From Enterobacter sichuanensis (GTDB lineage: Bacteria > Pseudomonadota > Gammaproteobacteria > Enterobacterales > Enterobacteriaceae), in assembly GCF_002939185.1 (NCBI RefSeq), contig NZ_POVL01000006.1, positions 1 to 64,000 of the forward strand: DNA of 64,000 bases. The letters run 5' to 3'. The translations under genes and the position numbers were made by a program. Of this stretch, positions 34,290 through 45,696 are shown piece by piece. Each line of letters begins with the position of its first letter. Positions within the stretch are counted from its first letter, which is position 1. The notes below the pieces were generated by a model that was not told where the DNA came from, made no database searches, and worked only from the letters and a program-made list of their open reading frames with translations.

Positions 34290-35603
34290 TCACTGGTCAG
34301 CCGTCTTATCAAAACGACCCAGCACCTCGCGTTCATACGCCAGCGCTTTTTTACGATCGAATTTGTGTTCCCACTTGGCGATCACCAGCACCGCCAGCGC
34401 ATTACCCACCACGTTCAGCGCCGTACGCGCCATGTCGAGGATACGGTCCACACCGGCGATAAACGCCAGACCTTCCAGCGGAATGCCGACGCTGCCCAGC
34501 GTCGCCAGCAGCACCACGAAGGAGACGCCCGGCACGCCCGCGATACCTTTTGAGGTGACCATCAGCGTCAGCACCAGCACGATCTCCTGCCACAGCGACA
34601 GGTCAATGCCGTACAGCTGCGCAATAAAGATAGCGGCGATACTCTGGTACAGCGTCGAACCGTCCAGATTAAACGAGTAACCGGTAGGCACCACGAAGCT
34701 GGTAATCGAGGCCGGCGCACCATAGGCCTCCATCTTCTCAATAATGCGCGGCAGCACGCTCTCTGAGCTTGCCGTGGAGTAGGCCAGAATCAGCTCATCT
34801 TTGAGGATACGGATCAGGATCCAGATGCTCAGCCCGCACAGACGCGCCACAATCCCCAGCACCACCAGCGCAAAGAACAGGATGGCGAAATGCACCAGGA
34901 TCACCAGCTTCGCCAGCGGCCACAGGGAGGCAAAACCGAAGTTCGCCACGGTGACGGCAATAAGCGCAAACACCCCGACCGGCGCGTAACGCATCACCAT
35001 GTGGGTCACTTTAAACATGGTTTCGGAGATAGAGCGGAACACCGTTACCAGCGGTTCACGGTGCGTCGCCGGCAGCGAGGAGAGTCCCAGACCAAACAGC
35101 ACGGAGAAGAAGATGATAGGCAACATCTCGCCCTTCGCCATCGACGCCACAATATTGGTCGGCACCAGCGACAGGATCGTCCCCATCAGGCCGTGCGCAT
35201 GGCTTTGCACGTCAGCGGTTGTGCTTTGGTATTTCGAAATATCCACCGTTGCCAGTTGCGACATATCGATCCCGGAACCTGGCTGGAACACGTTCGCCAT
35301 GGTGATACCGAGAACGATCGCGACCGTAGTGATCACTTCGAAATAGATAATGGTTTTCGCCCCGATGCGGCCTAACTGTTTTGCATCGCCAACGCCCGCA
35401 ATACCGACCACCAGCGTCGAGATCACAATCGGTACCACAATCATCTTGATCAGATGAATAAAGATATCCCCTGCCGGAGAGAGCAGGTTGGCAATCAGCC
35501 ATTCGCGGCTGTCGCTGTGATAGTGGAGGTAACTGCCCAGTAAGATGCCCAGCACAAGGGCTAGCAAGATCTGCCAGGCCAGGCTGACTTTAACGTTTTT
35601 CAT
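34290..35603 (-). CDS. gltP: Glutamate/aspartate:proton symporter GltP
   Basis: 437 residues, same as E. coli GltP, DAACS family. Conserved re-entrant loop segments are present: AYSTASSESVLPRIIEKM (serine-rich HP1) and SKGIAGVPGVSFVVLLATLG (HP2), along with the NMDGT-like FNLDGSTLYQ in helix 7. It imports glutamate and aspartate with protons across the inner membrane. The start at 35603 (MKNVKVSLAWQ) matches the known protein; an ATG six codons upstream is not used. GAGGAAG lies ahead. The gene is divergent from acs. Confidence 0.96.
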   Translation of the reverse strand: MKNVKVSLAWQILLALVLGILLGSYLHYHSDSREWLIANLLSPAGDIFIHLIKMIVVPIVISTLVVGIAGVGDAKQLGRIGAKTIIYFEVITTVAIVLGITMANVFQPGSGIDMSQLATVDISKYQSTTADVQSHAHGLMGTILSLVPTNIVASMAKGEMLPIIFFSVLFGLGLSSLPATHREPLVTVFRSISETMFKVTHMVMRYAPVGVFALIAVTVANFGFASLWPLAKLVILVHFAILFFALVVLGIVARLCGLSIWILIRILKDELILAYSTASSESVLPRIIEKMEAYGAPASITSFVVPTGYSFNLDGSTLYQSIAAIFIAQLYGIDLSLWQEIVLVLTLMVTSKGIAGVPGVSFVVLLATLGSVGIPLEGLAFIAGVDRILDMARTALNVVGNALAVLVIAKWEHKFDRKKALAYEREVLGRFDKTADQ

Positions 35604-35854
35604 AGAAACTGACTTCCTCAATGAAGCTCCTCAGTCACGCAATGTGAATGAATACGGAGACATACTGAAAGGGTATGCATTGTGTTGCGTTGGTTTATGG
35701 GATTTTTTAACGCGGCGTATGAGTATCATTTGCGCGGCCTGTTGCGCAAGCCTTAAAGAACGACGCATTTCACTCATAAAAGCGACGATGACGGGGGTTT
35801 GTTCTAATTCTGATAAATAACCGTTTGTTATAAAAACGATTTTTTAAACATAAA

Positions 35855-35999
35855 TGTGAATAATCGTCAGCATAAATTATTTTCCTTCAAACTTTCATTC
35901 GCTCATTTTTCAACCTGTTCAAACAATGCGTGATCTGCAGCCCAAATAATAAACAAAGCTTGTAAAGCCCCTACAATTAACGTTTTTGCGACATATTAT
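35855..35999 (+). promoter_or_regulatory. acs promoter region with CRP-like sites
   Basis: TATTAT (35994–35999) is a likely -10 with a start near 36006. GTGATCT-N-GCAGCCC (35930–35943) is a CRP half-site centred at about -69.5, the position of the main CRP site at E. coli acs P2. A second TGTGA (35855–35859) lies ~74 bases further up. CRP activation of acs in carbon-poor stationary phase is established in E. coli; the match here is partial. The rest of the 423-base gltP–acs gap is AT-rich, with no gene seen. Confidence 0.5.
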
Positions 36000-36026
36000 T
36001 AACATCTTACAAGGAGAAAAAAAGCC

Positions 36027-37985
36027 ATGAGCCAAATACACAAACATGACATTCCCGCAAACATTGCGGACCGTTGCCTGATCAACCCGGAGCAGTACCA
36101 CGAGAAATATCAGCAATCTATCACTGCCCCGGACGCTTTCTGGGGTGAGCAGGGCCATATCCTGGACTGGATCAAACCCTATCAGAAGGTGAAGAACACC
36201 TCCTTTGCACCCGGCAATGTCTCCATTAAATGGTATGAAGATGGCACGCTGAACCTGGCGGCGAACTGCCTTGACCGCCACCTTGCCGAGCGCGGGAATG
36301 AGACGGCCATTATCTGGGAAGGCGATGATGCCTCGCAGAGCAAACACATTACCTATAAAGAACTGCACCGCGACGTGTGCCGCTTCGCCAACGTCCTGCT
36401 GGAAAGAGGCATTAAAAAAGGCGATGTGGTCGCGATCTATATGCCAATGGTGCCGGAAGCGGCGGTGGCCATGCTGGCCTGCGCCCGTATCGGCGCGATT
36501 CATTCCGTTATTTTCGGTGGCTTCTCGCCAGAAGCGGTTGCCGGCCGTATTGTCGATTCCAGTTCAAAACTGGTGATCACCGCCGATGAAGGCGTGCGTG
36601 CAGGGCGCGGTATCCCGCTGAAGAAAAACGTCGACGAAGCGCTGAAAAACCCGAACGTTAAAACGGTGAGTAACGTTATTGTCCTGAAGCGCACCGGCGG
36701 CAAAATCGACTGGAACGAGGGGCGTGACCTGTGGTGGAGCGATCTGATTGAGAACGCCAGTGACCAGCATCAGCCGGAAGAGATGAATGCGGAAGATCCG
36801 CTCTTCATTCTGTACACCTCAGGCTCAACCGGCAAACCGAAAGGGGTGTTGCACACCACTGGCGGCTATCTGGTCTATGCAGCCACCACTTTCAAATACG
36901 TCTTCGACTACCATCCTGGCGACATCTACTGGTGTACCGCCGACGTGGGCTGGGTGACGGGACACAGTTACCTGCTGTATGGCCCTTTGGCCTGTGGCGC
37001 AACCACGCTGATGTTTGAAGGCGTGCCAAACTGGCCGACCCCGGCGCGGATGTGTCAGGTCGTCGACAAACATCAGGTCAACATCCTCTACACCGCCCCA
37101 ACGGCGATCCGCGCCTTAATGGCGGAAGGGGATAAAGCCATTGAAGGCACAGACCGTTCTTCATTGCGCATTCTCGGGTCCGTCGGCGAGCCTATCAATC
37201 CGGAAGCCTGGGAGTGGTACTGGAAAAAAATCGGTAACGAGAAATGCCCGGTGATGGACACCTGGTGGCAGACCGAAACCGGCGGCTTTATGATCACCCC
37301 GATGCCGGGCGCCACACAGCTGAAAGCCGGATCCGCCACCCGTCCGTTCTTCGGCGTGCAGCCTGCGCTGGTGGATAACGAAGGTCATCCGCTGGAAGGG
37401 GCCACCGAAGGCAACCTGGTGATCGTCGACTCCTGGCCGGGCCAGGCGCGTACCCTTTTCGGCGACCACGATCGCTTCGAGCAGACCTACTTCTCAACCT
37501 TTAAAAATATGTACTTCAGTGGCGACGGCGCGCGTCGTGACGAAGATGGCTATTACTGGATCACCGGACGCGTGGACGACGTACTGAACGTCTCCGGCCA
37601 CCGTCTTGGCACCGCGGAGATTGAATCTGCCCTGGTCTCACATCCGAAAATTGCCGAGGCGGCCGTGGTGGGTATTCCGCACAACATCAAAGGCCAGGCA
37701 ATTTACGCATACGTCACCCTGAACCACGGGGAAGAACCGTCGCCAGAGCTGTATACCGAGGTGCGCAACTGGGTCCGTAAAGAGATTGGCCCGCTTGCCA
37801 CGCCGGACGTGCTGCACTGGACCGATTCGCTGCCGAAAACCCGCTCCGGAAAAATCATGCGTCGTATTTTGCGCAAAATCGCGGCGGGAGATACCAGCAA
37901 TCTCGGTGATACCTCAACGCTCGCGGATCCTGGCGTGGTGGAAAAACTGCTCGAAGAGAAGCAGGCCATCGCAATGCCATCATAA
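36027..37985 (+). CDS. acs: Acetyl-CoA synthetase Acs
   Basis: 652 residues, identical in length to E. coli Acs. ANL adenylating fold: the P-loop [11 protein letters not shown] around 264–274, the VGWVTGHSY region, and catalytic Lys609 in [11 protein letters not shown], the site regulated by acetylation and CobB deacetylation in relatives. It converts acetate, ATP and CoA to acetyl-CoA in the high-affinity scavenging route. AAGGAG precedes the ATG. It heads the acs–yjcH–actP operon; two palindromic repeats separate it from yjcH. Confidence 0.98.
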   Translation: MSQIHKHDIPANIADRCLINPEQYHEKYQQSITAPDAFWGEQGHILDWIKPYQKVKNTSFAPGNVSIKWYEDGTLNLAANCLDRHLAERGNETAIIWEGDDASQSKHITYKELHRDVCRFANVLLERGIKKGDVVAIYMPMVPEAAVAMLACARIGAIHSVIFGGFSPEAVAGRIVDSSSKLVITADEGVRAGRGIPLKKNVDEALKNPNVKTVSNVIVLKRTGGKIDWNEGRDLWWSDLIENASDQHQPEEMNAEDPLFILYTSGSTGKPKGVLHTTGGYLVYAATTFKYVFDYHPGDIYWCTADVGWVTGHSYLLYGPLACGATTLMFEGVPNWPTPARMCQVVDKHQVNILYTAPTAIRALMAEGDKAIEGTDRSSLRILGSVGEPINPEAWEWYWKKIGNEKCPVMDTWWQTETGGFMITPMPGATQLKAGSATRPFFGVQPALVDNEGHPLEGATEGNLVIVDSWPGQARTLFGDHDRFEQTYFSTFKNMYFSGDGARRDEDGYYWITGRVDDVLNVSGHRLGTAEIESALVSHPKIAEAAVVGIPHNIKGQAIYAYVTLNHGEEPSPELYTEVRNWVRKEIGPLATPDVLHWTDSLPKTRSGKIMRRILRKIAAGDTSNLGDTSTLADPGVVEKLLEEKQAIAMPS

Positions 37986-37990
37986 TGTTT

Positions 37991-38027
37991 TCTCCCTCTC
38001 CCTGCGGGAGAGGGCCGGGGTGAGGGC
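37991..38027 (+). repeat. CCCTCTCCC palindromic repeat, copy 9
   Basis: CTCCCTCTCCCTGCGGGAGA with the tail GGGCCGGGGTGAGGG; the following GCATCAGACCGCAC also follows copy 11, so the repeated unit is longer than the hairpin. Confidence 0.85.
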
Positions 38028-38046
38028 ATCAGACCGCACCTTCCCC

Positions 38047-38081
38047 CCCTCACCCTAACCCTCTCCCCACAGGGGAGAGGG
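38047..38081 (-). repeat. CCCTCTCCC palindromic repeat, copy 10
   Basis: CCCTCACCCTAACCCTCTCC then CCACAGGGGAGAGGG, inverted relative to copy 9 and between acs and yjcH. Confidence 0.85.
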
Positions 38082-38121
38082 AACTAAAAACAAACCCACC
38101 TTACCTCTGGAGAACTCTGTG

Positions 38122-40082
<1,961 letters not shown>

Positions 40083-40088
40083 GCCTTT

Positions 40089-40113
40089 CTCCCCGGTCGT
40101 TCTGGCCGGGGAG
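40089..40113. terminator. Hairpin between convergent actP and lrgB-like gene
   Basis: CTCCCCGG (40089–40096) and CCGGGGAG (40106–40113) form an eight-pair stem. The T-run that follows is poor in both directions, so termination may be weak or Rho-assisted. Confidence 0.5.
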
Positions 40114-40114
40114 C

Positions 40115-40804
40115 TTAAAACATCACCCACGCCACCAGCGGCGCAATCAGCACCATCACCACGCCTGAAAGCATCATCACCAGGCTTGCCACTACGCCCT
40201 CCTGCTGACCCAGTTCATACGAGCGTGCCGTGCCCGCGCCGTGCGACGCCGCGCCAAACCCTGCGCCTTTGGCCATCCCTTCCCGAATAGAAAGCCGCAG
40301 AAAGAGCATATCGCCGACCGCCATCCCAAAAACGCCCGTTACCACCACGAACAGCGCCACCAGATCCGGCTGCCCGCCGAGCGGTTTCGCGGCCGCCAGC
40401 GCAAACGGCGTGGTCACCGAGCGCACGGCCAGGCTGCGCTGAATTTCATCGGGCAGCGTAAACAGCCGCGCCAGCCAGACGGAACTACAGACCGCCACCA
40501 CCGTGGCGGTGAGCACGCCGGCGCTGAGCGACATCCAGTGGCGTTTGATGATCGCCAGGTTGTCGTAAACGGGAACGGCAAAGGCGATGGTCGCCGGGCC
40601 AAGCAGCCACAGCAGCCAGTGGGATTCACCAATGTAGTCCTGCCAGGAGATATGACCAAAAACCAGCATCAGCACCAGCAGGATCGGTGTGAAGACCAGC
40701 GGCATCAGCGGCAGAGCATGAAAACGGCGATACAGCCGCTTGTTGGCGAAGTAGATCCCCAGCGTGGCAATCAGGCACAGGACGCTTATCTGAAAGTTAG
40801 TCAT
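40115..40804 (-). CDS. LrgB/CidB family holin-associated membrane protein
   Basis: About 229 residues with ~7 membrane segments, LrgB/CidB/YohK family. RSVTTPFALAAAKPLGG and the closing SHGAGTARSYELGQQEG are the conserved blocks. It is encoded with the LrgA-type gene, overlapping it by eight bases. In other bacteria the pair affects murein hydrolase activity, and plant and bacterial relatives export glycolate or pyruvate. The ATG at 40804 (MTNFQISVL) is chosen with AGGCG ahead. No such gene lies next to actP in E. coli K-12, so this is an insertion. Confidence 0.87.
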   Translation of the reverse strand: MTNFQISVLCLIATLGIYFANKRLYRRFHALPLMPLVFTPILLVLMLVFGHISWQDYIGESHWLLWLLGPATIAFAVPVYDNLAIIKRHWMSLSAGVLTATVVAVCSSVWLARLFTLPDEIQRSLAVRSVTTPFALAAAKPLGGQPDLVALFVVVTGVFGMAVGDMLFLRLSIREGMAKGAGFGAASHGAGTARSYELGQQEGVVASLVMMLSGVVMVLIAPLVAWVMF

Positions 40805-41207
40805 GTTTGCGCCTGCGGATTTCAAAGCGATAGACTTTATCCACCACCCAGGCGGTCGCCCCCAGCACCATCAACGTACTCAGTGCGATGACCGCGAAGA
40901 TGCGCCAGCCGTCCACCATCAGCAGTTGGGCATAGTTCACCACCGCCACCACGGCAGGGACAAAAAACAGCAGCATCTCTGCTAACAGCCAGCGCGCGCC
41001 GGCGCGTACCCAGTTAAGGGGGATCACGCGACAGAGGATAAGCGTCAGCATCAGCAGCATCCCCACCAGGTTGGCAGGCAGCGGCAGATGGAGCCAGCCG
41101 ACAAGATATTCGGCGAAAACAAACAGTCCCGCGTAGAGCAGTACCTGAACCGGTACCTGGAGTCGTTGTACAACGGCAGGCGTAACACGGCTTAACGCCA
41201 CGGCCAT
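40797..41207 (-). CDS. LrgA/CidA family holin-like membrane protein
   Basis: About 136 residues with four hydrophobic helices. The family motif is visible in FAEYLVGWLHLPLPANLVGMLLML and in EMLLFFVPAVVAVVNY. It is the small holin-like partner of the LrgB-type protein. The start at 41207 (MAVALSRV) behind GAGGAAAA is preferred over a longer frame. TATACT on the minus strand (41245–41240) is a good -10 for the two-gene operon, read away from the divergent LysR regulator. Confidence 0.85.
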   Translation of the reverse strand: MAVALSRVTPAVVQRLQVPVQVLLYAGLFVFAEYLVGWLHLPLPANLVGMLLMLTLILCRVIPLNWVRAGARWLLAEMLLFFVPAVVAVVNYAQLLMVDGWRIFAVIALSTLMVLGATAWVVDKVYRFEIRRRKHD

Positions 41208-41309
41208 GGGGGTTTTCCTCAAAAATGAGACGAGGCGCCAGTATAGTGAGCGCACGGTGTGGACTGAAATGAATTAAAATCATCACAGGTATAGTTTCGA
41301 GGAATAATC

Positions 41310-42197
41310 ATGGACATAAGAACGCTGCGCTATTTTGTCGAAGTGGTTCGCCAGCAAAGTTTTACCCGCGCAGCGGAGAAGTTGTTTGTTACCCAGCCCA
41401 CCATCAGCAAGATGCTGAAAAACCTCGAAGATGAACTGAACTGTACCCTGCTGATCCGCGACGGGCGCAAGCTGTTGCTGACCGACACCGGACGCGTGGT
41501 GTTCGAACGCGGGCTGGCGATTCTGGCGGAGTTCCGCCAGCTGGAAGCGGAGCTGGATGATATAAACCACCTGACGAAAGGGGTGCTGCGCCTCGGCATT
41601 CCACCGATGGTGGGAATGATGATGGCCGGGCCGATTAGCCTGTTTCGCCAGCGTTACCCCGGCGTTGAGCTGAAGATTTCGGAGTTTGGTGGGTTAACCG
41701 TACAGCAGGCCGTCACCAACGGTGAGCTCGATGTGGCAATGACCGCCCTCCCCGTTGAGGAAGAGAGCGGTCTGGCGACGCTTCCGCTCTTTAGCCACCC
41801 GCTGTGCGTGCTGGTTCCCCGCTCCGGCGACTGGCTGAAGAGAGACTCGGTGAAGCCTGAATTGCTCGGTGAGCACCCTCTGTTGATCTACAACGAAGAC
41901 TTCGCCTTAAGCCGCCAGCTGATGACGCTGTTTCAACACCATAACGTTAAGCCGCGCATTGCAGTGCGCAGCGGTCAGTGGGATTTCCTGGCGGCGATGG
42001 TGCAGGCAGGCGTAGGCATTGCCATCCTGCCGCAGCCGATATGCGAACGTCTGGATAAAAACACGCTGCGCTGGATCCCTCTGGAGAGCGACCTGCACTG
42101 GCAACTGGGGATGATCTGGCGTGAAGGGGTCTATTTGTCCCAGAGTGCGCAGGCGTGGTTGCAGTGTTGTGAGGGGTTTTGGGTGCGGTCTGAATAG
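41310..42197 (+). CDS. LysR-family regulator of the lrgAB-like pair (CidR-like)
   Basis: 295 residues. The N-terminal LysR helix-turn-helix (SFTRAAEKLFVTQPTISKMLKNLEDEL, ~17–42) is followed by the two-lobed effector-binding domain. Divergent orientation from the LrgA/LrgB genes across ~100 bases is the standard LysR layout, and CidR of Gram-positive bacteria governs cidAB the same way. In Staphylococcus CidR responds to acetate or overflow metabolism, and here the genes stand beside actP. Acetate sensing is an inference only. Confidence 0.85.
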   Translation: MDIRTLRYFVEVVRQQSFTRAAEKLFVTQPTISKMLKNLEDELNCTLLIRDGRKLLLTDTGRVVFERGLAILAEFRQLEAELDDINHLTKGVLRLGIPPMVGMMMAGPISLFRQRYPGVELKISEFGGLTVQQAVTNGELDVAMTALPVEEESGLATLPLFSHPLCVLVPRSGDWLKRDSVKPELLGEHPLLIYNEDFALSRQLMTLFQHHNVKPRIAVRSGQWDFLAAMVQAGVGIAILPQPICERLDKNTLRWIPLESDLHWQLGMIWREGVYLSQSAQAWLQCCEGFWVRSE

Positions 42198-42201
42198 TGC
42201 C

Positions 42202-42240
42202 CTTCTCCCTCTCCCTGTGGGAGAGGGTTGGGGTGAGGGC
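42202..42240 (+). repeat. CCCTCTCCC palindromic repeat, copy 11
   Basis: TTCTCCCTCTCCCTGTGGGA, then GAGGGTTGGGGTGAGGG, followed by GCATCAGACCGCAC as after copy 9. It lies between convergent regulator and yjcE. Confidence 0.85.
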
Positions 42241-42255
42241 ATCAGACCGCACGGA

Positions 42256-43902
42256 CTACTGATTCTCTATCAACAACGCTTCCAGCAGGTCCAGATCGTG
42301 TAACAGCTTTTGCAGCGTCTCGTTGCTGATCTGGCGCGTGGCGCGCAGATGGTACAGCTCGGCACGCTCTGAGCGCAGCGCCGCCAGGCGGAACCGGCGC
42401 TCCAGGTTCTCCTCCTGCAGCGAGCTTTCCACGTCGTTACGCCCATCGGCGCGGCGGCGCAGATTACCAATCACCCGAGAACTGACTTCCGTCAGCAGCT
42501 GATTATCGATGTTCTCTTCCGCATCCGCAGCCAGACGCTCTTCCATTTTTTGAATCGCGACAATCGCCACTTCAGCGGTGGCCGCACGCGCGATACGCTC
42601 CTCTTTGTGCTGCTGAGTCGAGTCCCCCGCGTCAATATGCTGCAGCAAAATCGGCAGCATAATCACGCCGACAAACAGGGAGAACAGGATCACGCCCGCC
42701 GCCAGGAACACCAGTTCGTAACGCGCCGGGAAGACATCACCCGTGGGCAGCAACAGCGGAATGGAGAGCACACCGGCGAGGGTGATCGCCCCGCGTACGC
42801 CGGCAAAAGAGGCAATCAGCAGCTCACGCGTGGTCCACGAGCCGAACTCCATCGGTTTTTTCTTCAGGAAGCGCACGCTGAACTTTTTCATCGTCCACAG
42901 CCAGCCGAAACGCACCAGCATCAGCGCCAGGTAAATCAGCACGATGTCGGTAAACAGCATCCAGACCTCAACGTTCGGGTCGGCTTCGGCCGCCACCAGC
43001 GAGGATTCCATAATGCCCGGCAGCTGCAGGCCCAACAGCAGGAACACCATGCCGTTAAAGACAAATTCCAGCATGGCCCAGGTGCTGTTGGCACGCAGGC
43101 GCATGGCCAGCGGCGCGCGGCGCATCACGCCGGAGCGGGTGATGGTCATCCCTGCCGCAACCGCCGCCAGAATGCCCGACACGCCAATATGTTCAGCAAT
43201 CAGATAAGAGGCAAACGGCAGCAGGAACAACAGCACAATCTGCGTCGCCGGCTCATCGCCGCCCCAGCGGCTGAGGAATCGCAATGAGCGGCCGTACAAC
43301 CAGCTCACCACGAAGCCTGCCAGGATCCCGCCAATGGCCACCTTAAAGAACTCCAGGGTCGCGCCGCCGACGGTAAAGACCATCGTCCCCATCGCCACGG
43401 CCACGGCAAATTTCAGGGCGACCAGACCGGAGGCGTCATTCATCAGCGCCTCACCCTGTAAAATCCCCATGATTTTCTTCGGAATACGGCCTTCACCCAC
43501 AATGCCGGACAGCGCCACGGCATCGGTTGGCGACAACACGGCGGCCAGCGCAAAAGCCGGAATTAATGGGATGCCTGGTACGGCCCAGTAGATGAGAAAA
43601 CCAATCCCGACCACGGTGACCACCACCAGCGCCAGCGCCAGGCCCAGGATCTCTCGTCCGTGCTCAAGGAACTCACGCGTCGGCGTTTTCCAGCCATCGG
43701 CAAACAGCAGTGGCGGGATAAACAGCACGAGGAACAGTTCGGGGTCAAATTCCACGTGCAGGCCAAACGTCGGCCACGCCAGCAGCGCGCCGATGGCAAT
43801 TTGCATTAATGGCAGGGGGACCTGAAAGGGCAGTACGCGTGTAACCACCCCGGATAGCGAGACCACAAGGGTCATGATGAGTATTGTGAAGAAGATTTCC
43901 AT
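42256..43902 (-). CDS. yjcE: Na+/H+ antiporter family protein YjcE
   Basis: 548 residues (E. coli YjcE 549), CPA1 antiporter. Membrane domain to ~400 with the conserved LSPTDAVALSGIVGEG and NDASGLVALKFAVA motifs that carry ion-binding acids. The C-terminal ~130 residues are a charged helical cytoplasmic tail (AIQKMEERLAADAEEN, RFRLAALRSERAELYHLR). It probably exchanges Na+ or K+ for H+; substrate data are lacking. It is a separate unit downstream of ghxP on the same strand, with a terminator between. Confidence 0.92.
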   Translation of the reverse strand: MEIFFTILIMTLVVSLSGVVTRVLPFQVPLPLMQIAIGALLAWPTFGLHVEFDPELFLVLFIPPLLFADGWKTPTREFLEHGREILGLALALVVVTVVGIGFLIYWAVPGIPLIPAFALAAVLSPTDAVALSGIVGEGRIPKKIMGILQGEALMNDASGLVALKFAVAVAMGTMVFTVGGATLEFFKVAIGGILAGFVVSWLYGRSLRFLSRWGGDEPATQIVLLFLLPFASYLIAEHIGVSGILAAVAAGMTITRSGVMRRAPLAMRLRANSTWAMLEFVFNGMVFLLLGLQLPGIMESSLVAAEADPNVEVWMLFTDIVLIYLALMLVRFGWLWTMKKFSVRFLKKKPMEFGSWTTRELLIASFAGVRGAITLAGVLSIPLLLPTGDVFPARYELVFLAAGVILFSLFVGVIMLPILLQHIDAGDSTQQHKEERIARAATAEVAIVAIQKMEERLAADAEENIDNQLLTEVSSRVIGNLRRRADGRNDVESSLQEENLERRFRLAALRSERAELYHLRATRQISNETLQKLLHDLDLLEALLIENQ

Positions 43903-44003
43903 GCGTTCCCTGTTTGCTGTGTTGCTTATTTACTACGGAAGGCGTCGTGCCTTTTATTCTATCTTCCCCAGAGTAACGTAAAAGGCAACAGGATGAGTCC
44001 TGA

Positions 44004-44033
44004 AAATAAAAACGGGCGGCCTGAGCCACCCGT
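44004..44033 (-). terminator. Rho-independent terminator of ghxP
   Basis: On the minus strand ACGGGTGGC, loop TCAG, GCCGCCCGT then TTTTTATTTT. The nine-pair stem has one wobble and lies 20 bases past the ghxP stop. Confidence 0.9.
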
Positions 44034-44052
44034 TTTCGCATCAAAGGACAAC

Positions 44053-45402
44053 TCAGATTGCCCAGCCGCCCGCGTAGAACGCCACCAGCGCAACGGCAAT
44101 GACCACGGTACCTACGTTCAGCTTGCGCCACTCACCGGAGACCACCCGGCCAATCACCAGCGACGCGAAGCCGATCATAATGCCGGTCACGATGTTACAG
44201 GTCAGCACGATAAACACCGCGGTAATCAGACCTGACATGGCGTCGACGAAATCCGCGAAGTCGATTTTCGCCACGTTGCTCAGCATCAGCAGGCCAACGT
44301 ACATCAGCGCTGGCGCGGTCGCGTAGGCCGGAACCAGATAGGAGAGTGGCGAGAGGAACAGGATCAGCATGAACAGCACGCCAACGGTGATCGCTGTCAG
44401 GCCGGTTTTACCGCCTGCCGCCGTGCCCGCTGCGGACTCGATATACACTGCCGCAGGCGCCGCGCCTACCAGGCCAGAGAAGACGCTGCTCAGGGAGTCG
44501 GTGGTCAGCGCTTTGCCGCCATCAATAATCTGGCCGTCTTTATCCAGCAGGTTTGCCTGACCCGCAACCGCACGGATGGTCCCGGTCGCATCAAACACGG
44601 CGGTCATCACCAGCGCCAGCACGCTTGGCAGGATCACCGGGTTCAGCGCGCCAACGATATCCAGGCTGCCAATCAGGGAATTGCCTTTATCATCGCTCAG
44701 CGACGGCATGGCGAAAATGCCGGAGAAGTGAACATTCGGATCGAAAATCAGGCCGACAATGGAGACGCCGATAATCGTCAGCAGAATGCCGCCCGGGACT
44801 TTCAGTTTTTCCAGACCGATAATCACCGCCAGGCCGATCAGCGACATAATCACCGGGAAGCTGGCGAAATGACCCAGCGCCACCGGCAGACCGTCCAGCG
44901 GGTTCTTGATGACCAGACCGACGCCGTTGGCGGCGATCAGCAGCAGGAACAGGCCGATACCGATGCCAGTGCCGTGCGCCACGCCCTGCGGCAGGTTGCG
45001 CAAGATCCAGCTACGGATACCGGTCGCTGAAATAACGGTAAACAGCACGCCCATCAGGAACACGGCACCCAGCGCAACCGGGACGCTGATCTGCTGGCCC
45101 AGCACCAGGCTGAACGCGGTAAACGCGGTCAGAGAGATGGCGCAACCAATCGCCAGCGGCAGGTTGGCCCACAGACCCATCACGATAGAGCCGACACCGG
45201 CCACCAGACAGGTCGCCACAAAGACCGCCGCTGGCGGGAAGCCCGCTTTGCCCAGCATGCCCGGCACCACGATGACGGAGTAAACCATCGCCAGAAACGT
45301 TGTCAAACCGGCAACGATTTCCTGGCGCACGGAGCTGCCGCGAGCCGAAATTTTAAACATGGCGTCAAGTGAACCGCCAGTACGCGCAGATGGCGTAGAC
45401 AT
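44053..45402 (-). CDS. ghxP: Guanine/hypoxanthine permease GhxP
   Basis: 449 residues, same as E. coli GhxP (YjcD), AzgA-type branch of the nucleobase-ascorbate transporter family. The beta-strand/helix signature regions are [18 protein letters not shown] and [20 protein letters not shown]. It imports guanine and hypoxanthine with protons for salvage. The start at 45402 ([13 protein letters not shown]) is the known one, with AGGGGA nine bases before it; the frame extends 14 codons further. Three PurR-like boxes lie upstream. Confidence 0.95.
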   Translation of the reverse strand: MSTPSARTGGSLDAMFKISARGSSVRQEIVAGLTTFLAMVYSVIVVPGMLGKAGFPPAAVFVATCLVAGVGSIVMGLWANLPLAIGCAISLTAFTAFSLVLGQQISVPVALGAVFLMGVLFTVISATGIRSWILRNLPQGVAHGTGIGIGLFLLLIAANGVGLVIKNPLDGLPVALGHFASFPVIMSLIGLAVIIGLEKLKVPGGILLTIIGVSIVGLIFDPNVHFSGIFAMPSLSDDKGNSLIGSLDIVGALNPVILPSVLALVMTAVFDATGTIRAVAGQANLLDKDGQIIDGGKALTTDSLSSVFSGLVGAAPAAVYIESAAGTAAGGKTGLTAITVGVLFMLILFLSPLSYLVPAYATAPALMYVGLLMLSNVAKIDFADFVDAMSGLITAVFIVLTCNIVTGIMIGFASLVIGRVVSGEWRKLNVGTVVIAVALVAFYAGGWAI

Positions 45403-45515
45403 AGAAAACATCCCCTGAGAGTTTTTTAGGAAGTCTGTAAGCAAGGTGGAGACGCCGCTGCCAGCTAAACGTCAAATCCTTGTGTTGCGTTTGCGACGAA
45501 AGGGCGTCACAAAAA

Positions 45516-45531
45516 AAGCAAACGTTTAGCT
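45516..45531. promoter_or_regulatory. PurR box 1 upstream of ghxP
   Basis: AAGCAAACGTTTAGCT matches the PurR operator (ACGCAAACGTTTKCGT type) with an intact CAAACGTTT core, ~115 bases before ghxP. Repression by PurR with hypoxanthine or guanine fits the permease's role. Confidence 0.75.
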
Positions 45532-45559
45532 CCGCACTTACAAACGGGTGGTCAAATTA

Positions 45560-45575
45560 AGGCAAACGATTATCC
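45560..45575. promoter_or_regulatory. PurR box 2 upstream of ghxP (weaker)
   Basis: AGGCAAACGATTATCC keeps the GCAAACG half and a degenerate right half, 44 bases from box 1. Confidence 0.4.
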
Positions 45576-45658
45576 AGCCTAATACCCGCCCTTTTCAACT
45601 GAACTTTATCGTTTTTCGCTAAAATTCACTTATGACGCTGAAGAAATAAACAGAGGAT

Positions 45659-45674
45659 GCGCAAACGTTATCGT
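45659..45674. promoter_or_regulatory. PurR box 3 upstream of ghxP
   Basis: GCGCAAACGTTATCGT is a strong PurR match, close to those of classical pur operators. It lies ~265 bases before ghxP, just past the end of the glutathione transferase gene. The gap has no other visible gene. Confidence 0.65.
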
Positions 45675-45696
45675 TTATGCGCAATGTGTTTACATT

